Part shown: one piece after another, positions 5,112 through 5,505 of the stretch | How the letters are laid out: each line of letters opens with the position of its first letter | How positions within the stretch are numbered: the first letter of the stretch is position 1 | Source: Pseudomonadota bacterium | GTDB taxonomy: Bacteria; Myxococcota_A; Polyangia; Polyangiales; Polyangiaceae | Assembly (NCBI GenBank): GCA_023411445.1 | Contig: JAEYOT010000660.1 | Span: 1 to 5,505, forward strand | DNA length: 5,505 nucleotides | Direction of reading: 5' to 3' | Notes under the pieces: generated by a model | The model's database searches: none | What the model saw: the letters and a program-made list of their open reading frames with translations, nothing else | Told to the model about the DNA's origin: nothing | Program-made: the position numbers and the translations under genes

Positions 5112-5161
5112 GCCGTTTCGACGGCAACCAACGCGACGGCTGGCCTGAGCGAGAGCCAGCT
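5112..5161 (+). terminator. Two stem-loops after oxyR, weak terminator candidate
   Basis: GCCGT-TTCG-ACGGC (5112-5125) forms a 5-bp stem with a UUCG tetraloop 10 bases after the oxyR stop. A second stem, GGCTGGC (5138-5144) with GCCAGCT (5155-5161), has 7 pairs including one G-T and a 10-base loop. No T-run follows either, so intrinsic termination is doubtful. They could stabilise the 3' end of the oxyR mRNA or separate it from tsaC. Confidence 0.3.
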
Positions 5162-5179
5162 GATACGAACAGCCGCTGC

Positions 5180-5505
5180 GTGACCGCTCCCCCCGCTATC
5201 GATCAGGCCGCCGACGCTCTGCGCGCCGGCAAGCTCGTCGCCTTCCCGACCGAGACCGTCTACGGCTTGGGTGCGGACGCCGAGAACCCGGCCGCGGTGG
5301 GGCGCGTCTTCAGCGTGAAGGGACGGCCGAGCAACCACCCGCTGATCGTCCACATCGCGAGCGCCGAGGACCTGCCGCGCTGGGCGGCGGAGGTGCCGGA
5401 AGCTGCCCGTCGCCTGGCCGCCGCGTGCTGGCCGGGTCCGCTCACGCTGCTCTTGCGCAAGAGCGCGCGCGTGCCGCTGGCCACCACGGGCGGGCTTCCC
5501 AGCGT
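5180..5505 (+). CDS. L-threonylcarbamoyladenylate synthase, TsaC/Sua5 type (N-terminal part)
   Basis: An open frame of 108 codons plus two bases runs off the right edge. It matches the YrdC/Sua5 fold, which makes threonylcarbamoyl-AMP from threonine, bicarbonate and ATP, the first step of the t6A modification at position 37 of tRNAs reading ANN codons, in the cytoplasm. Motifs seen are AFPTETVYGLGADA (residues 21-34), the substrate-binding stretch SVKGRPSNHPLIVHI (45-59, with Lys47, Arg49, Ser51 and Asn52) and WPGPLTLLL (84-92). The start is taken as GTG at 5180, which places AIDQAADALRAGK as the first helix, as in the family. No clear ribosome binding site precedes it, and the frame is open further upstream, so the start is less sure than the identity. 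Whether it has the extra C-terminal Sua5 domain cannot be seen. It is 78 bases downstream of oxyR on the same strand. Confidence 0.9.
   Translation, partial: MTAPPAIDQAADALRAGKLVAFPTETVYGLGADAENPAAVGRVFSVKGRPSNHPLIVHIASAEDLPRWAAEVPEAARRLAAACWPGPLTLLLRKSARVPLATTGGLPS

Overview
The window is GC-rich, by eye close to 70% G+C with mostly G or C at third codon positions. It carries two lipoproteins with Gly/Ala/Ser-rich linkers after the lipobox, a CotH-kinase-fold lipoprotein, and a zinc-ribbon/membrane/winged-helix protein. This mix is what I associate with Myxococcota, probably a Polyangia-like lineage. That assignment is inference from gene style; there is no rRNA or other phylogenetic marker here.

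Layout from left to right. A truncated lipoprotein gene runs off the left edge on the minus strand (1-192). A 410-base GC-rich gap separates it from a divergent HAD-superfamily phosphatase gene of the YieH type (603-1232, plus). That gene converges, with one base between stop codons, on a minus-strand cluster whose transcription order is: CotH-like lipoprotein (start 4093), zinc-ribbon/two-TM/winged-helix protein (2434-1784), YceI-domain protein (1749-1234). The gaps of 42 and 34 bases suggest one operon. Divergent from the lipoprotein, 99 bases away, is a LysR-type regulator with both OxyR redox cysteines (4193-5101, plus). After 78 bases the start of a tsaC/sua5-type gene (5180 to the right edge, plus) follows.

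The most notable signal is in the CotH-like gene. Its reading frame is interrupted by one in-frame TAG at 3061-3059, and both sides read as the same protein in the same frame. The C-terminal part, which holds the Asp/Asn motifs expected to form the kinase active site, lies beyond the stop. Two other genes here end normally in TAG, so the stop looks like a recent nonsense mutation, a sequence error, or site-specific readthrough rather than a changed genetic code.

The second signal is the 99-base oxyR/lipoprotein divergent region. It contains a 24-base inverted repeat, an adjacent CCCCGGGG palindrome, and a very AT-rich patch ending directly at the oxyR ATG with no ribosome binding site. This suggests a regulated divergent promoter and possibly a leaderless oxyR mRNA. 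I see no tRNA, rRNA, CRISPR array, insertion sequence or convincing rho-independent terminator.
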